This document shows positions 52,835 through 61,112 of a DNA stretch of 64,000 bases, piece by piece (positions within the stretch are counted from its first letter, which is position 1; the number at the start of each line of letters is the position of its first letter). The notes beneath the pieces were generated by a model. It saw nothing but the letters and a program-made list of their open reading frames with translations. It had not been told where the DNA came from and made no database searches. The stretch lies in the NCBI GenBank assembly GCA_023392995.1, contig JAEWMZ010000249.1, positions 15,708-79,707 on the forward strand. The letters are read 5' to 3'. The translations under genes were made by a program, and so were the position numbers. The DNA comes from Bacillota bacterium. Lineage in GTDB: Bacteria > Bacillota > Clostridia > Lachnospirales > Lachnospiraceae.

Positions 52835-53758
52835 ATGAACAAGAAAGTAAAAGGATCAACTTGGAAGCATGATTTTAAAATGAATAAATCATTATATTTT
52901 CTGATGATTCCAATTGTATTATATTTTCTGATATTCAATTATGCTCCAATGTTTGGTTTGGTCATAGCATTTGAAAATTTTAAACCAGCAAGGGGTATAT
53001 TTGGAAGTCTGTTTGTGGGCTTTGATAATTTTATTGCATTTTTTACAAGACCCAATTTTGGAGCAATTATAAGAAATACGGTTGTAATTAATGCACTTGG
53101 ACTGGTAATTGGATTTCCAATGACAATCATTTTTGCATTACTGTTAAATGAAATTTATTTGAAAAATTTTAAGAAGACACTGCAGACAATCAGTTATATG
53201 CCGTATTTCGTTTCTATGGTTGTTATGTGTGGTCTGATTATCGAATTCTGCTCTAGCAATGGTGTCATTACCAATATCTTAGTATCAGTATTTCATATTT
53301 CACGTGAGAATCTATTACAGAACCCAAAGTATTTCTGGGGAATTAATCTTGTTTCAGATTTATGGCAGGGGTTAGGATATGGATCCATTATTTTTATATC
53401 AGCAATCACATCCGTATCGCAGGAATTACATGAAGCAGCAGCAATTGATGGAGCAGGTAGATTCAAACGATGTATTCATGTAACAATACCAAGCATTATG
53501 CCAACAATTGTAACCATGTTGATTCTAAAATGTGGAATGATGCTTTCACTTGGCGGAGATAAAATACTGCTTCTCTATAACCCAAGTACATATGAAACAG
53601 CAGATATTATTGCAACACATGTTCAGAGAATGGGTATTGAAAATATGCAGTACGGATATTCTGCGGCAGTCGGTCTATTTAATTCTGTTGTTGGAACAGC
53701 ATTGCTTCTTTTTTCAAATTTTGCAAGTAAAAAGCTTGCAGATACATCGATTATTTAG
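52835..53758 (+). CDS. Importer B: ABC transporter permease, LplB-like
   Basis: The start at 52835 is chosen because GTGAGGAGAG, which contains the earlier GTG, is its ribosome binding site. This is a 307-residue permease, six helices (MNKSLYFLMIPIVLYFLIFN), YAPMFGLVIAFENFKPARG, and the EAA loop (HEAAAIDGAGRFKRCIHVTI). It is strongly similar to the importer A permease at 35039. It leads an operon with the partner permease (17-base gap), binding protein, DUF624 protein and GH3. The gene order (permeases first) is the reverse of importer A. It needs an ATPase encoded elsewhere. Confidence 0.93.
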   Translation: MNKKVKGSTWKHDFKMNKSLYFLMIPIVLYFLIFNYAPMFGLVIAFENFKPARGIFGSLFVGFDNFIAFFTRPNFGAIIRNTVVINALGLVIGFPMTIIFALLLNEIYLKNFKKTLQTISYMPYFVSMVVMCGLIIEFCSSNGVITNILVSVFHISRENLLQNPKYFWGINLVSDLWQGLGYGSIIFISAITSVSQELHEAAAIDGAGRFKRCIHVTIPSIMPTIVTMLILKCGMMLSLGGDKILLLYNPSTYETADIIATHVQRMGIENMQYGYSAAVGLFNSVVGTALLLFSNFASKKLADTSII

Positions 53759-53775
53759 AAAGGGAGATCACGGAT

Positions 53776-54669
53776 ATGGTAGAAAAGACGGGGCCTTCCC
53801 GGATTATATTTAATATTTTAAATTATGGTTTTATGATATTTTTTGCATTTTTATGTGTCGTTCCTATTTGGCACGTTGTTATGGCATCTTTTTCAAATCC
53901 AAGACTTTTGATGAGTCACGCAGGAATTGTCTGGAAACCGTTAGGAGATGCAACTCTAGCTGGTTATAATCTTGTTTTACACAACAAAAGTATCTGGTTA
54001 GGGTATGGAAACACTTTGATTTATGTAGTATGGAATGCGCTTGTGGGTTCTCTTTTTACAGCGATTGCAGGTTTCCTCGTAAGTCGTAAGGATTTTAAAA
54101 TGAAAAAACCATTAATGCTTTTCATTTTATTTACCATGATGTTTTCCGGTGGATTGATTCCTACGTATATGGTTGTTCGTTCGCTTGGTTTTATCAATAC
54201 CAGATGGGCATTGCTGATTCCTGGATTATTGAATGCATTTTACATCACAATGATGAAGTCGGGATTTGAACAGCTTTCGGAGAGCTATGAGGAGTCTGCA
54301 AAATTAGATGGAGCAGGTCCATTGACAATACTGTTTCGTATTCTGGCACCTTTGGTAAAAGCAAATATAGTTGTAATCGTAATGTTCATTGCAGTTATGC
54401 AGTGGAATTCCTGGTATCCAGCCTCCATCTATATGCCGGCGGCAAGAAGTTCCTGGCCATTACAGTTATTTATGAGAGAACTATTAATTCAGAATGATTC
54501 AGCAGCGGTGGTATTGTCGTCGTCCGATGCACTTGGGGCAGCTGATTTTACATCAAACCTTGTAAAATATTGTGTTGTAGTAGTAGCAACGTTACCTATT
54601 CTATCTATTTATCCGTTTATTCAGAAGTATTTTGTAACGGGTGTAACACTTGGTGGCGTAAAAGGTTAA
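53776..54669 (+). CDS. Importer B: ABC transporter permease, YtcP-like
   Basis: This is a 297-residue permease with six helices. It has SRIIFNILNYGFMIFFAFLC, VPIWHVVMASFSNPRLLMSH, the EAA loop YEESAKLDGAGPLTILFRI and the conserved end IQKYFVTGVTLGGVKG. It is the partner of the LplB-like permease 17 bases upstream and the paralogue of the importer A gene at 36092. AGGGAG precedes the ATG. It spans the membrane as half of the translocation path. Confidence 0.93.
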   Translation: MVEKTGPSRIIFNILNYGFMIFFAFLCVVPIWHVVMASFSNPRLLMSHAGIVWKPLGDATLAGYNLVLHNKSIWLGYGNTLIYVVWNALVGSLFTAIAGFLVSRKDFKMKKPLMLFILFTMMFSGGLIPTYMVVRSLGFINTRWALLIPGLLNAFYITMMKSGFEQLSESYEESAKLDGAGPLTILFRILAPLVKANIVVIVMFIAVMQWNSWYPASIYMPAARSSWPLQLFMRELLIQNDSAAVVLSSSDALGAADFTSNLVKYCVVVVATLPILSIYPFIQKYFVTGVTLGGVKG

Positions 54670-54722
54670 TTGATTTCATAAAGTTCGTAATGATAGGAAC
54701 TATGAAATAAAGGAGGAAAATA

Positions 54723-56432
54723 ATGAAGAAAAGAATGTTATCTTTATTGCTTATTGGGGCAATGACAGCATCCATGCTTGTAGGATGTAGTGCAAAGAAA
54801 GAAGGTTCCGTACCTGGAACAGAAACCGCTACTGTAGAAGGTGTAGCAGATAATCTAGATGAGAGTCAGGATATTTCAATCTGGCTTTATAAGGATGATT
54901 ATAAGATTTACGACAGCTACAATGAGAATCCAGTGGTTCAGTATCTGAATGATAAGTTCAACTGCACACTTGATTTCCAACAGCCAGCGATGGGAAGTGA
55001 ACAGGAACAGTTTTCTCTAATGATTGGAACTGGAAGTTACACAGACATTATGGAAATAACTTATAGTCAGGAAAGTGTAATGTCACTTTATGATGATGGT
55101 ATTATTCAGGATTTGGCACCATATTTGGAAAAGTATATGCCTAATTTCTATGCTTTTTTAAATGCAGATGAAAATAAGGATGTAAAGAAAGCTTTATATG
55201 ATGAAGGTGGACATCTTTTTACAATCCCTTTTCAACTTAGAACGGATGGAACAGAGAGTTGGGGTGGATTAGTTTATAGAGAGGATATTCTTAAAACTAT
55301 GACAGGCGGAAACGTTGTATTCCCAAGTGGAAATGACGTTCCAACAACCATAGAAGACTGGGAATATATGCTGCCACTGTATCAGCAGTATTTTGCAGCG
55401 GCAAATTTACAGGATAGTGCATGTCTGATTCTTCCGGCAGAAGGATTTTTTTCAACTGGTGAACTTCTGACAGGCTTTGGTGTAGGGTCGAACTTCTATG
55501 TGGAAGATGGAAAAGTAAAATTTGGACCAACTCAACAGGGCTTCTATAATTACTTAAAGAAAATGAACGAATGGTATGATGCTGGATATATTTACAAAGA
55601 TTTTGCCAGTCGTACAACAGATGTATTCTATCTGCCAAATACAGCACTTACATATGCTGGAGCAGCAGGTATCTGGTTCGGATTAAATGCACAGTTAGAT
55701 GATGCAATGTCTATGCCAGAATATGGATTGGAAGTAAATGTTCAGCCAGCAACGTCTCCACTTGATACAGCTACAACATCAAAACTATTAGCATATACTG
55801 GTTTGGATAATGAGAGAGCAACCATGGATACCCAGGGATATGTAGTATCAAGCTCATGTTCAAAAGAAAAAATGATTCGTTTTATGACAGTTACAGATTA
55901 TCTTTTCTCAGAAGAGGGAGCTATGCTTCGTAGTTATGGATTAACTGCAGATCAGGGCGCTGCCGAAAATGAATATTACAAAAAAGCAGGTCTTGAGAAT
56001 GGCGCTTATACATTGGATGGAGATAAGTTTACATATGCTGAACCATTACAGCCAAACGTTGGTGCGATTAGTAAGGATAGTACTACTATAGCTTACGTAG
56101 GACAAAGACTTCCGGGACTCATGATATCTAAATATGAGGTAGAAAATACATCAGAATCAGGTTTACGTGCATCTCATATGTGGAAAGGTACTGGAAAGGA
56201 TAATAATTATTCTAATGCAATTATTTTTAGCGCAGAAGATAGTAGCACAAAATCAAATAATTATACAAATTATAATGATTATCTTGTCACAATGGCTCCT
56301 AAATTTATTGTGGGAACAGAAAAATTAAATGAAGAGACATTTAAAGCTTTTGTCGATCAGATGAATACACTTGGTGTAGAAGAGAATCTGAAACTTTATC
56401 AGCAATATTATGATAGCTATATGAGTAAATAG
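54723..56432 (+). CDS. Importer B: extracellular sugar-binding lipoprotein (LipO-like)
   Basis: This is a 569-residue lipoprotein with a signal peptide ending in SMLVGC (lipid Cys22). The mature part parallels the importer A binding protein: NPVVQYLNDKFNCTLDFQQP, MLPLYQQYFAAANLQDSACL, EWYDAGYIYKDFASRTTDVF, AGAAGIWFGLNAQ. It captures the substrate of importer B, probably related to but not identical to that of importer A. AAAGGAGG precedes the start. Two hairpins follow, then the DUF624 gene. Confidence 0.92.
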   Translation: MKKRMLSLLLIGAMTASMLVGCSAKKEGSVPGTETATVEGVADNLDESQDISIWLYKDDYKIYDSYNENPVVQYLNDKFNCTLDFQQPAMGSEQEQFSLMIGTGSYTDIMEITYSQESVMSLYDDGIIQDLAPYLEKYMPNFYAFLNADENKDVKKALYDEGGHLFTIPFQLRTDGTESWGGLVYREDILKTMTGGNVVFPSGNDVPTTIEDWEYMLPLYQQYFAAANLQDSACLILPAEGFFSTGELLTGFGVGSNFYVEDGKVKFGPTQQGFYNYLKKMNEWYDAGYIYKDFASRTTDVFYLPNTALTYAGAAGIWFGLNAQLDDAMSMPEYGLEVNVQPATSPLDTATTSKLLAYTGLDNERATMDTQGYVVSSSCSKEKMIRFMTVTDYLFSEEGAMLRSYGLTADQGAAENEYYKKAGLENGAYTLDGDKFTYAEPLQPNVGAISKDSTTIAYVGQRLPGLMISKYEVENTSESGLRASHMWKGTGKDNNYSNAIIFSAEDSSTKSNNYTNYNDYLVTMAPKFIVGTEKLNEETFKAFVDQMNTLGVEENLKLYQQYYDSYMSK

Positions 56433-56449
56433 TTAAAAAAAGAGAGTAT

Positions 56450-56513
56450 GGCTGCCGTCATTAGTGCGGCAGCCTATTATTATCTTATAGGAAAACACAT
56501 CCTATAAGATAAT
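56450..56513 (+). terminator. Two successive hairpins after the binding-protein gene
   Basis: Stem 1 is GGCTGCCG (56450-56457) with CGGCAGCC (56467-56474). Stem 2 is a perfect 13-bp repeat, ATTATCTTATAGG (56479-56491) with CCTATAAGATAAT (56501-56513). The first is followed by TATTATTAT rather than a pure U-run, so it may attenuate rather than stop transcription into the next genes. Confidence 0.7.
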
Positions 56514-56532
56514 ATTTAGTTTGGAGGTATAT

Positions 56533-57162
56533 ATGGGGTTTTTATCGTTAGATAGTCCTGTTGGAAAATTCATAGCGAGATTGTTTGATCTGGCTATTTT
56601 AAACATATTGTTTTTAGTGACAAGTATTCCAATTATAACGATTGGATCATCCATCACTGCTCTTTATCAGGTAATGCTTCGCGTTGTAAAAGATGAGGAA
56701 GGAAATATTGCAAAAGATTACTGGAATGCCTGGAAAGAAAACTTTAAAAAAGCTTTTCTTTGCTTTTTACCAATGCTTCTGATTGCTTGTGTTATGTTAT
56801 GGAATTTGTACTGGTACGTGGTAGGATATTTGGACTCGTCAGCAATGAAAATCACACTTTTAGTGGGATTGTTTTTACTTTGTATGCTGGGAGAGTGGGT
56901 ATTTGTATGGCAGGCTAAATTTATTAACACCATAAAAGAAATATGGCATAATGCAGTTTTTTTCACGATGCGGTATTTCTTTGTGAATCTTATATTTACA
57001 GCGTTAACATTGGCATGGCTGTATGTGATGATTTTTATACCAACCTGTTGGATTGTGGCAATCGCTTTAGCATTTTCGTTGCCGGCGTATTTAAAAAGTA
57101 TTTTTTATAGGGATAAAATGCAGCCTTTTGAAGATATGATTAAAAATAAAGAAAATGAATAG
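56533..57162 (+). CDS. DUF624 (YesL-like) membrane protein
   Basis: The start at 56533 follows GGAGG by five bases. The 209-residue protein has about five hydrophobic helices with the family motifs LFDLAILNILFLVTSIPIIT, SITALYQVMLRVVKDEEGNI and FKKAFLCFLPMLL. DUF624 proteins (YesL in Bacillus) are common in operons with LipO/LplB/YtcP importers and glycoside hydrolases; their role is not established, perhaps in importer assembly or regulation. It sits between the importer B binding protein and a GH3 gene. The family call is firm, the function is not. Confidence 0.88.
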   Translation: MGFLSLDSPVGKFIARLFDLAILNILFLVTSIPIITIGSSITALYQVMLRVVKDEEGNIAKDYWNAWKENFKKAFLCFLPMLLIACVMLWNLYWYVVGYLDSSAMKITLLVGLFLLCMLGEWVFVWQAKFINTIKEIWHNAVFFTMRYFFVNLIFTALTLAWLYVMIFIPTCWIVAIALAFSLPAYLKSIFYRDKMQPFEDMIKNKENE

Positions 57163-57183
57163 AAAAAAGGAGAGAAAAGCAAG

Positions 57184-59586
57184 ATGGAAAAAGTAAAAGA
57201 TATTGTAAAAAAGATGAGTATAAAAGATAAAATAAGAATCTGCTGTGGAGAAAATTTCTGGCAATCCATACAGATGGATGAATATGGGATACCTTCCTTT
57301 TTTATGTCAGATGGACCTCATGGACTTCGAACACAAAAAGGAGAATCAGATCATTTAGGAATCAATCAAAGTGAGGAATCCACCTGTTTTCCTACTGCTT
57401 CTGCAAGTGCTTCTTCCTGGAATCCAGATTTACTAAAAGCAATGGGGGAAGCAATCGGAGAGGAAGCATTGCACTATGATGTAGATGTGGTACTTGGACC
57501 AGGTGTCTGTATGAAGCGTAATCCTCTCTGCGGACGTAATTTTGAATACTTCAGCGAAGATCCTTATCTGGCTGGTGTGATGGGAATCAATTGGGTAGAC
57601 GGTGTGCAGAGCAAAGGTGTTGGAACAAGTGTAAAACATTTTGCGGCAAATAATCAGGAACAGGATCGTATGATGGGAGACAGCCTGGTGGATGAAAGAA
57701 CGCTGCGTGAAATTTATCTGCCAGCATTTGAGATGGTAGTGAAAAATAGCAGACCCGATACAGTGATGTGTTCTTATAACAAAGTCAACGGAATATTTTC
57801 CAGCGATAACAAAAAACTATTGACTGATATTCTACGTACAGAATGGGGATATGAGGGCATGGTCGTTACAGACTGGGGCGCAATGAATGATAGAATTGCA
57901 GCCACCAAGGCAGGATGTGACTTGGAAATGCCTGGAAGTAAAGGGTTTTTTGATGAGATAATGGAGCAGGGGATAAATAATGGACTAGTTACAGAGGCTG
58001 AACTTGATTTATGTGTAGGACGAATCCTTCGCATGGCATTTAAGGCAAAGAAAATTCATGACAATCAGACGAAAGATGGCAAGTTTGAAGTGGAAAAGAA
58101 TCATGAACTTGCACGAAGAATTGCAGAAGAAAGCGCTGTATTATTAAAGAATGAGGAGCAGATGCTTCCTCTTGCAAAGTCGGATGAAATCGCTCTTTGT
58201 GGTAGCATGGCTAAACAGGTTCGATATCAGGGAGCTGGATCATCCCATATTAATCCAACAAAGCTTTCAAATGTAAAAGAAGCGATGGAAAAGATGGGAA
58301 AGATTTCATATTACCCTGCTTATGAGATAGATGGAAGCCGCAATAAAGAGGAGTTAGAAAAGGCAGTTTCTGGCGCAGCATGTGCAGATAAAGTAATTGT
58401 CGTTGTTGGTTTGCCTGATTCATATGAATCAGAAGGCTATGACCGTACTCACATGAAAATGCCAGACAGCCATTGCGAACTGATTCGTGAAATCGCCAAG
58501 GTGAATTCTAATATTATTGTTGTATTAATGGGAGGAAGTCCGGTTGAGATGCCATGGATAAAGGATGCAAAAGCAATTTTGAATCTTTATCTTGGCGGAC
58601 AGGCAGTAGGAGAGGCAGCAGCAAATCTGTTGTTTGGGGAAGCGAATCCAAGTGGAAAACTGGCAGAAACTTATCCAATCAGTTATCAGGATTGTTCCTC
58701 CTCTGATACCTTTGGCATCAATCCAAGACAGGTAGAATATGCAGAAGGACTTTATGTTGGATATCGATATTATGAGAAAGCAGATATTCCGGTACAGTTT
58801 CCATTTGGCTTTGGACTTAGTTATACACAATTTGTATTATCTGAATTGATGGTAGAAGGCGAAAATATGGACTTAACAGTATCCTGTATAGTAAAAAATA
58901 CTGGTCATATAGCTGGTGCACAGGTAGTGCAATTATATGTAGCAGACCAAACACCAAACATTTATAAAGCAGTTAGAGAATTGAAAGGTTTTGTGAAGGT
59001 ATATCTGGAAGCTGGGGAAGAAAAGCAGGTTAGCATTCCTTTGAACTCTCGTTCCTTTGCACATTATGATGTAAACTCCTATAATTGGGAAGTACTGACT
59101 GGAACCTATCAGATTGAGGTTGGCACGTCTTGTGAAGATATTTGCATGAATCAATCCATAAAGATACAGGGAACCGTGGATTCTATGTGTGACCAGGTAC
59201 TTCCAGAATGGTATAGAAGTCCAAAAGGAAAACCTTCTGTAAGTGATTTTGAAAAGCTCTATGGCAGTGAAATCAAGCCGTATGAATTGGAAAAAACAGG
59301 TGAATTTACATTGCTTAATACATTTCATGATATGGAGTCAAATCCGGTTGTGGCGCAGATTGCGGCTGGAGCGAAGTCGGGAATTCTAAAGCAGTTTGGC
59401 GGAGATGAGAGCAATCAAGAATACATTTTTACAATAAATATTGTAATGAATACACCATTGGTTCGTCTTGTTTTGCAGAGTGGAGGCTCTACACCACTTG
59501 CTCTGATGGAAGCATGTGTTGGAGCAGCAAATGGAAACGAAGAAGCTATGACAATGTTAGGACAGATGATGAGTCAAATGGGTTAG
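57184..59586 (+). CDS. Glycoside hydrolase family 3 with C-terminal helical module, second
   Basis: This is an 800-residue enzyme. MSIKDKIRICCGENFWQS, MSDGPHGLRTQ, CMKRNPLCGRNFEYFSEDP and the nucleophile Asp230 in VVTDWGAMND mark the TIM barrel. YQGAGSSHINPTKLS and LPDSYESEGYDRTHM mark the second domain; NTGHIAGAQVVQLYVA is the fibronectin-like part. Residues ~704-800 are the helical tail (FTLLNTFHDMESNPVVAQ). It closely resembles the GH3 at 25190 but has a longer tail. It is 21 bases after the DUF624 gene, the last gene of importer B's operon, so it probably hydrolyses what importer B brings in. An esterase stub follows. Confidence 0.93.
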   Translation: MEKVKDIVKKMSIKDKIRICCGENFWQSIQMDEYGIPSFFMSDGPHGLRTQKGESDHLGINQSEESTCFPTASASASSWNPDLLKAMGEAIGEEALHYDVDVVLGPGVCMKRNPLCGRNFEYFSEDPYLAGVMGINWVDGVQSKGVGTSVKHFAANNQEQDRMMGDSLVDERTLREIYLPAFEMVVKNSRPDTVMCSYNKVNGIFSSDNKKLLTDILRTEWGYEGMVVTDWGAMNDRIAATKAGCDLEMPGSKGFFDEIMEQGINNGLVTEAELDLCVGRILRMAFKAKKIHDNQTKDGKFEVEKNHELARRIAEESAVLLKNEEQMLPLAKSDEIALCGSMAKQVRYQGAGSSHINPTKLSNVKEAMEKMGKISYYPAYEIDGSRNKEELEKAVSGAACADKVIVVVGLPDSYESEGYDRTHMKMPDSHCELIREIAKVNSNIIVVLMGGSPVEMPWIKDAKAILNLYLGGQAVGEAAANLLFGEANPSGKLAETYPISYQDCSSSDTFGINPRQVEYAEGLYVGYRYYEKADIPVQFPFGFGLSYTQFVLSELMVEGENMDLTVSCIVKNTGHIAGAQVVQLYVADQTPNIYKAVRELKGFVKVYLEAGEEKQVSIPLNSRSFAHYDVNSYNWEVLTGTYQIEVGTSCEDICMNQSIKIQGTVDSMCDQVLPEWYRSPKGKPSVSDFEKLYGSEIKPYELEKTGEFTLLNTFHDMESNPVVAQIAAGAKSGILKQFGGDESNQEYIFTINIVMNTPLVRLVLQSGGSTPLALMEACVGAANGNEEAMTMLGQMMSQMG

Positions 59587-59674
59587 AGGGACATAAGGGA
59601 AGTTACAATACAACCGCAGTTAAGATTTTCTATAATCAATATTAACAAGTAGCGAGAAAGGGAAATAACAGGTT

Positions 59675-59803
59675 ATGAAATCAGAAGTAATTTATTTAAA
59701 CAAAGAAAAAGAAGTAGCACTAACCACCTATCTGTTGGAATCATCGATGGAGTCTACGAACATCAAGCAAAGACCTGCCATATTGGTATTGCCAGGGATG
59801 TAA
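59675..59803 (+). pseudogene. Stub of the alpha/beta hydrolase (copy of the gene at 9981)
   Basis: ATG at 59675 opens MKSEVIYLNKEKEVALTTYL then LESSMESTNIKQRPAILVLP and ends GM plus TAA at 59801. It matches the first 42 residues of the esterase at 9981 at most positions (MKSEVIILDKEKEVTLTTYL). The rest of the gene is gone. It sits downstream of a GH3, as the intact copy does, so a GH3-esterase pair was probably duplicated and then trimmed. Confidence 0.88.
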
Positions 59804-59827
59804 AAAGTGCTGGTTTGGCCGCAATCT

Positions 59828-59870
59828 AAAAGGATCTCTTTGGATATAATCATGGGGGATCCTTTTGTTT
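59828..59870. terminator. Terminator, convergent with MerR gene
   Basis: AAAAGGATC (59828-59836) pairs perfectly with GATCCTTTT (59858-59866), followed by GTTTTG. It may serve both the importer B operon and the opposite-strand MerR gene. Confidence 0.75.
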
Positions 59871-59877
59871 TGAACAT

Positions 59878-60867
59878 TTAATAAGGTAAAGAAACTAGAG
59901 CTGCCAGTTCCCCATGATGATTTGCTTCGATATTAATATATCCCTGAAACAGTTTTAATAGTTCAGTTCTAACGTATGCTCCTTCCGTCGTAGATAACCA
60001 GTGATACAGTAGGTTGCAACACGCATGAATATTATCTTGATAGGATGTGAAATATGGACTTAGTTCACGAATTAATTCATTGATTTTAGAATCAAACAAA
60101 CAAGTAATGGGTAAGGTATTTGAAAAGTAGCAATTACGCCATTGTTGCTGAAACTTCTCGTTTTTTATGTTTTCATATAATTTTACTTTCATTTTTTCTA
60201 CATAGAAGTCATAATCCTTTGGAGTTAAGCTTATGATTTCTTGCAAATGAATATGTCTCTTATTAAATTCTTCGTCCATCTTCTCAGCAGTAAGCGAAAA
60301 TAAATATTTGTTAATGATTAGGATATTTGCATCGTTTGTTTTAGCCATCTCCTTTATCACCTTATCCCACAGATATTTACGAAATTCAGTCATCGGAAGT
60401 TCTTGCAGAAAAGATCCCCACAAATACAAAGCTACTATCTTGGCATCATTTTTACAAAAATTCTTAAGATTAATATTTTTGTCGGGAAAAGAATATTCCA
60501 TGATACAAGTAGATAAATCCTGGTAAGAGATCAATATTGGTAATTGACTGTCCAGCTTTTGTATGCAGTCAATTTTTTTCTGCAATAACTCCATTTCTTG
60601 TTCAAGGTATTCAGTCTGTTTTTGAAGAAAAAAATGGGCAGTATTTGGATGCTGTATGATTGAGCGAATATCATTGATCGAGAAGTCAGCTTTACGAAGC
60701 TGTTGAATGATATTTAACTGATCAATATCATCTCTGGAGAATATGTTATAACCATTCGCTTCATTAATCTTAGGCTTAACTAGCTGCTCTTCCAGGTAAT
60801 AATAAATGGTTCGTTTGCTTAAGCCTGTTTCTTTCATAACCTCATTAATTTTCATATAATCCGCCAT
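59878..60867 (-). CDS. MerR-family transcriptional regulator with large effector domain
   Basis: The likely start is 60867 (MADYMKINE) or 60855 (MKINEV); the upstream ATG at 60909 adds 14 unconserved residues. The N-terminal winged helix is typical of MerR (MKETGLSKRTIYYYLEEQLV, NGYNIFSRDDIDQLNIIQQL, LRKADFSINDIRSIIQHPNT) followed by the dimer coiled coil. The ~215-residue C-terminal part is helical and I do not recognise it; it is larger than the short cores of metal-sensing MerR proteins, as in drug- or ligand-sensing types. It is divergent from the OYE fusion gene, whose promoter contains a matching palindrome. Confidence 0.88.
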   Translation of the reverse strand: MADYMKINEVMKETGLSKRTIYYYLEEQLVKPKINEANGYNIFSRDDIDQLNIIQQLRKADFSINDIRSIIQHPNTAHFFLQKQTEYLEQEMELLQKKIDCIQKLDSQLPILISYQDLSTCIMEYSFPDKNINLKNFCKNDAKIVALYLWGSFLQELPMTEFRKYLWDKVIKEMAKTNDANILIINKYLFSLTAEKMDEEFNKRHIHLQEIISLTPKDYDFYVEKMKVKLYENIKNEKFQQQWRNCYFSNTLPITCLFDSKINELIRELSPYFTSYQDNIHACCNLLYHWLSTTEGAYVRTELLKLFQGYINIEANHHGELAALVSLPY

Positions 60868-61053
60868 CCTATCATTTTTACTATCATTTATAATGTTCCA
60901 AAGATACAATTACAACTGCAATATAAACTGTTACCTAGGTGTATACTTTTTTGTAAGTTTTTTCTCTATTTATATGAAAAGTATAACATAGTATAAACAG
61001 GAATCCTATAGGTTTGTTAATTTTATATCAATATATTTGAAAATGAAAAAATG

Positions 61054-61082
61054 TTGACTATACAGGAACTGTATATTATACA
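61054..61082 (+). promoter_or_regulatory. Promoter of the OYE fusion gene with MerR-type operator in its spacer
   Basis: TTGACT (-35, 61054-61059), 17-bp spacer, TATACA (-10, 61077-61082). The spacer holds TATACAGGAACTGTATA (61059-61075), a palindrome with a three-base centre. A dyad between -35 and -10 is the hallmark of MerR-family activation sites, and a MerR gene is divergent. Shine-Dalgarno GGAGGA follows at 61101. Confidence 0.75.
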
Positions 61083-61112
61083 ATTTGCTTATAAAAGATT
61101 GGAGGATACAAC

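Noticed and set aside
59605..59613. ACAATACAA before the esterase stub as another operator
   Set aside because: Only a single half-site is present; no partner 20-21 bp away.
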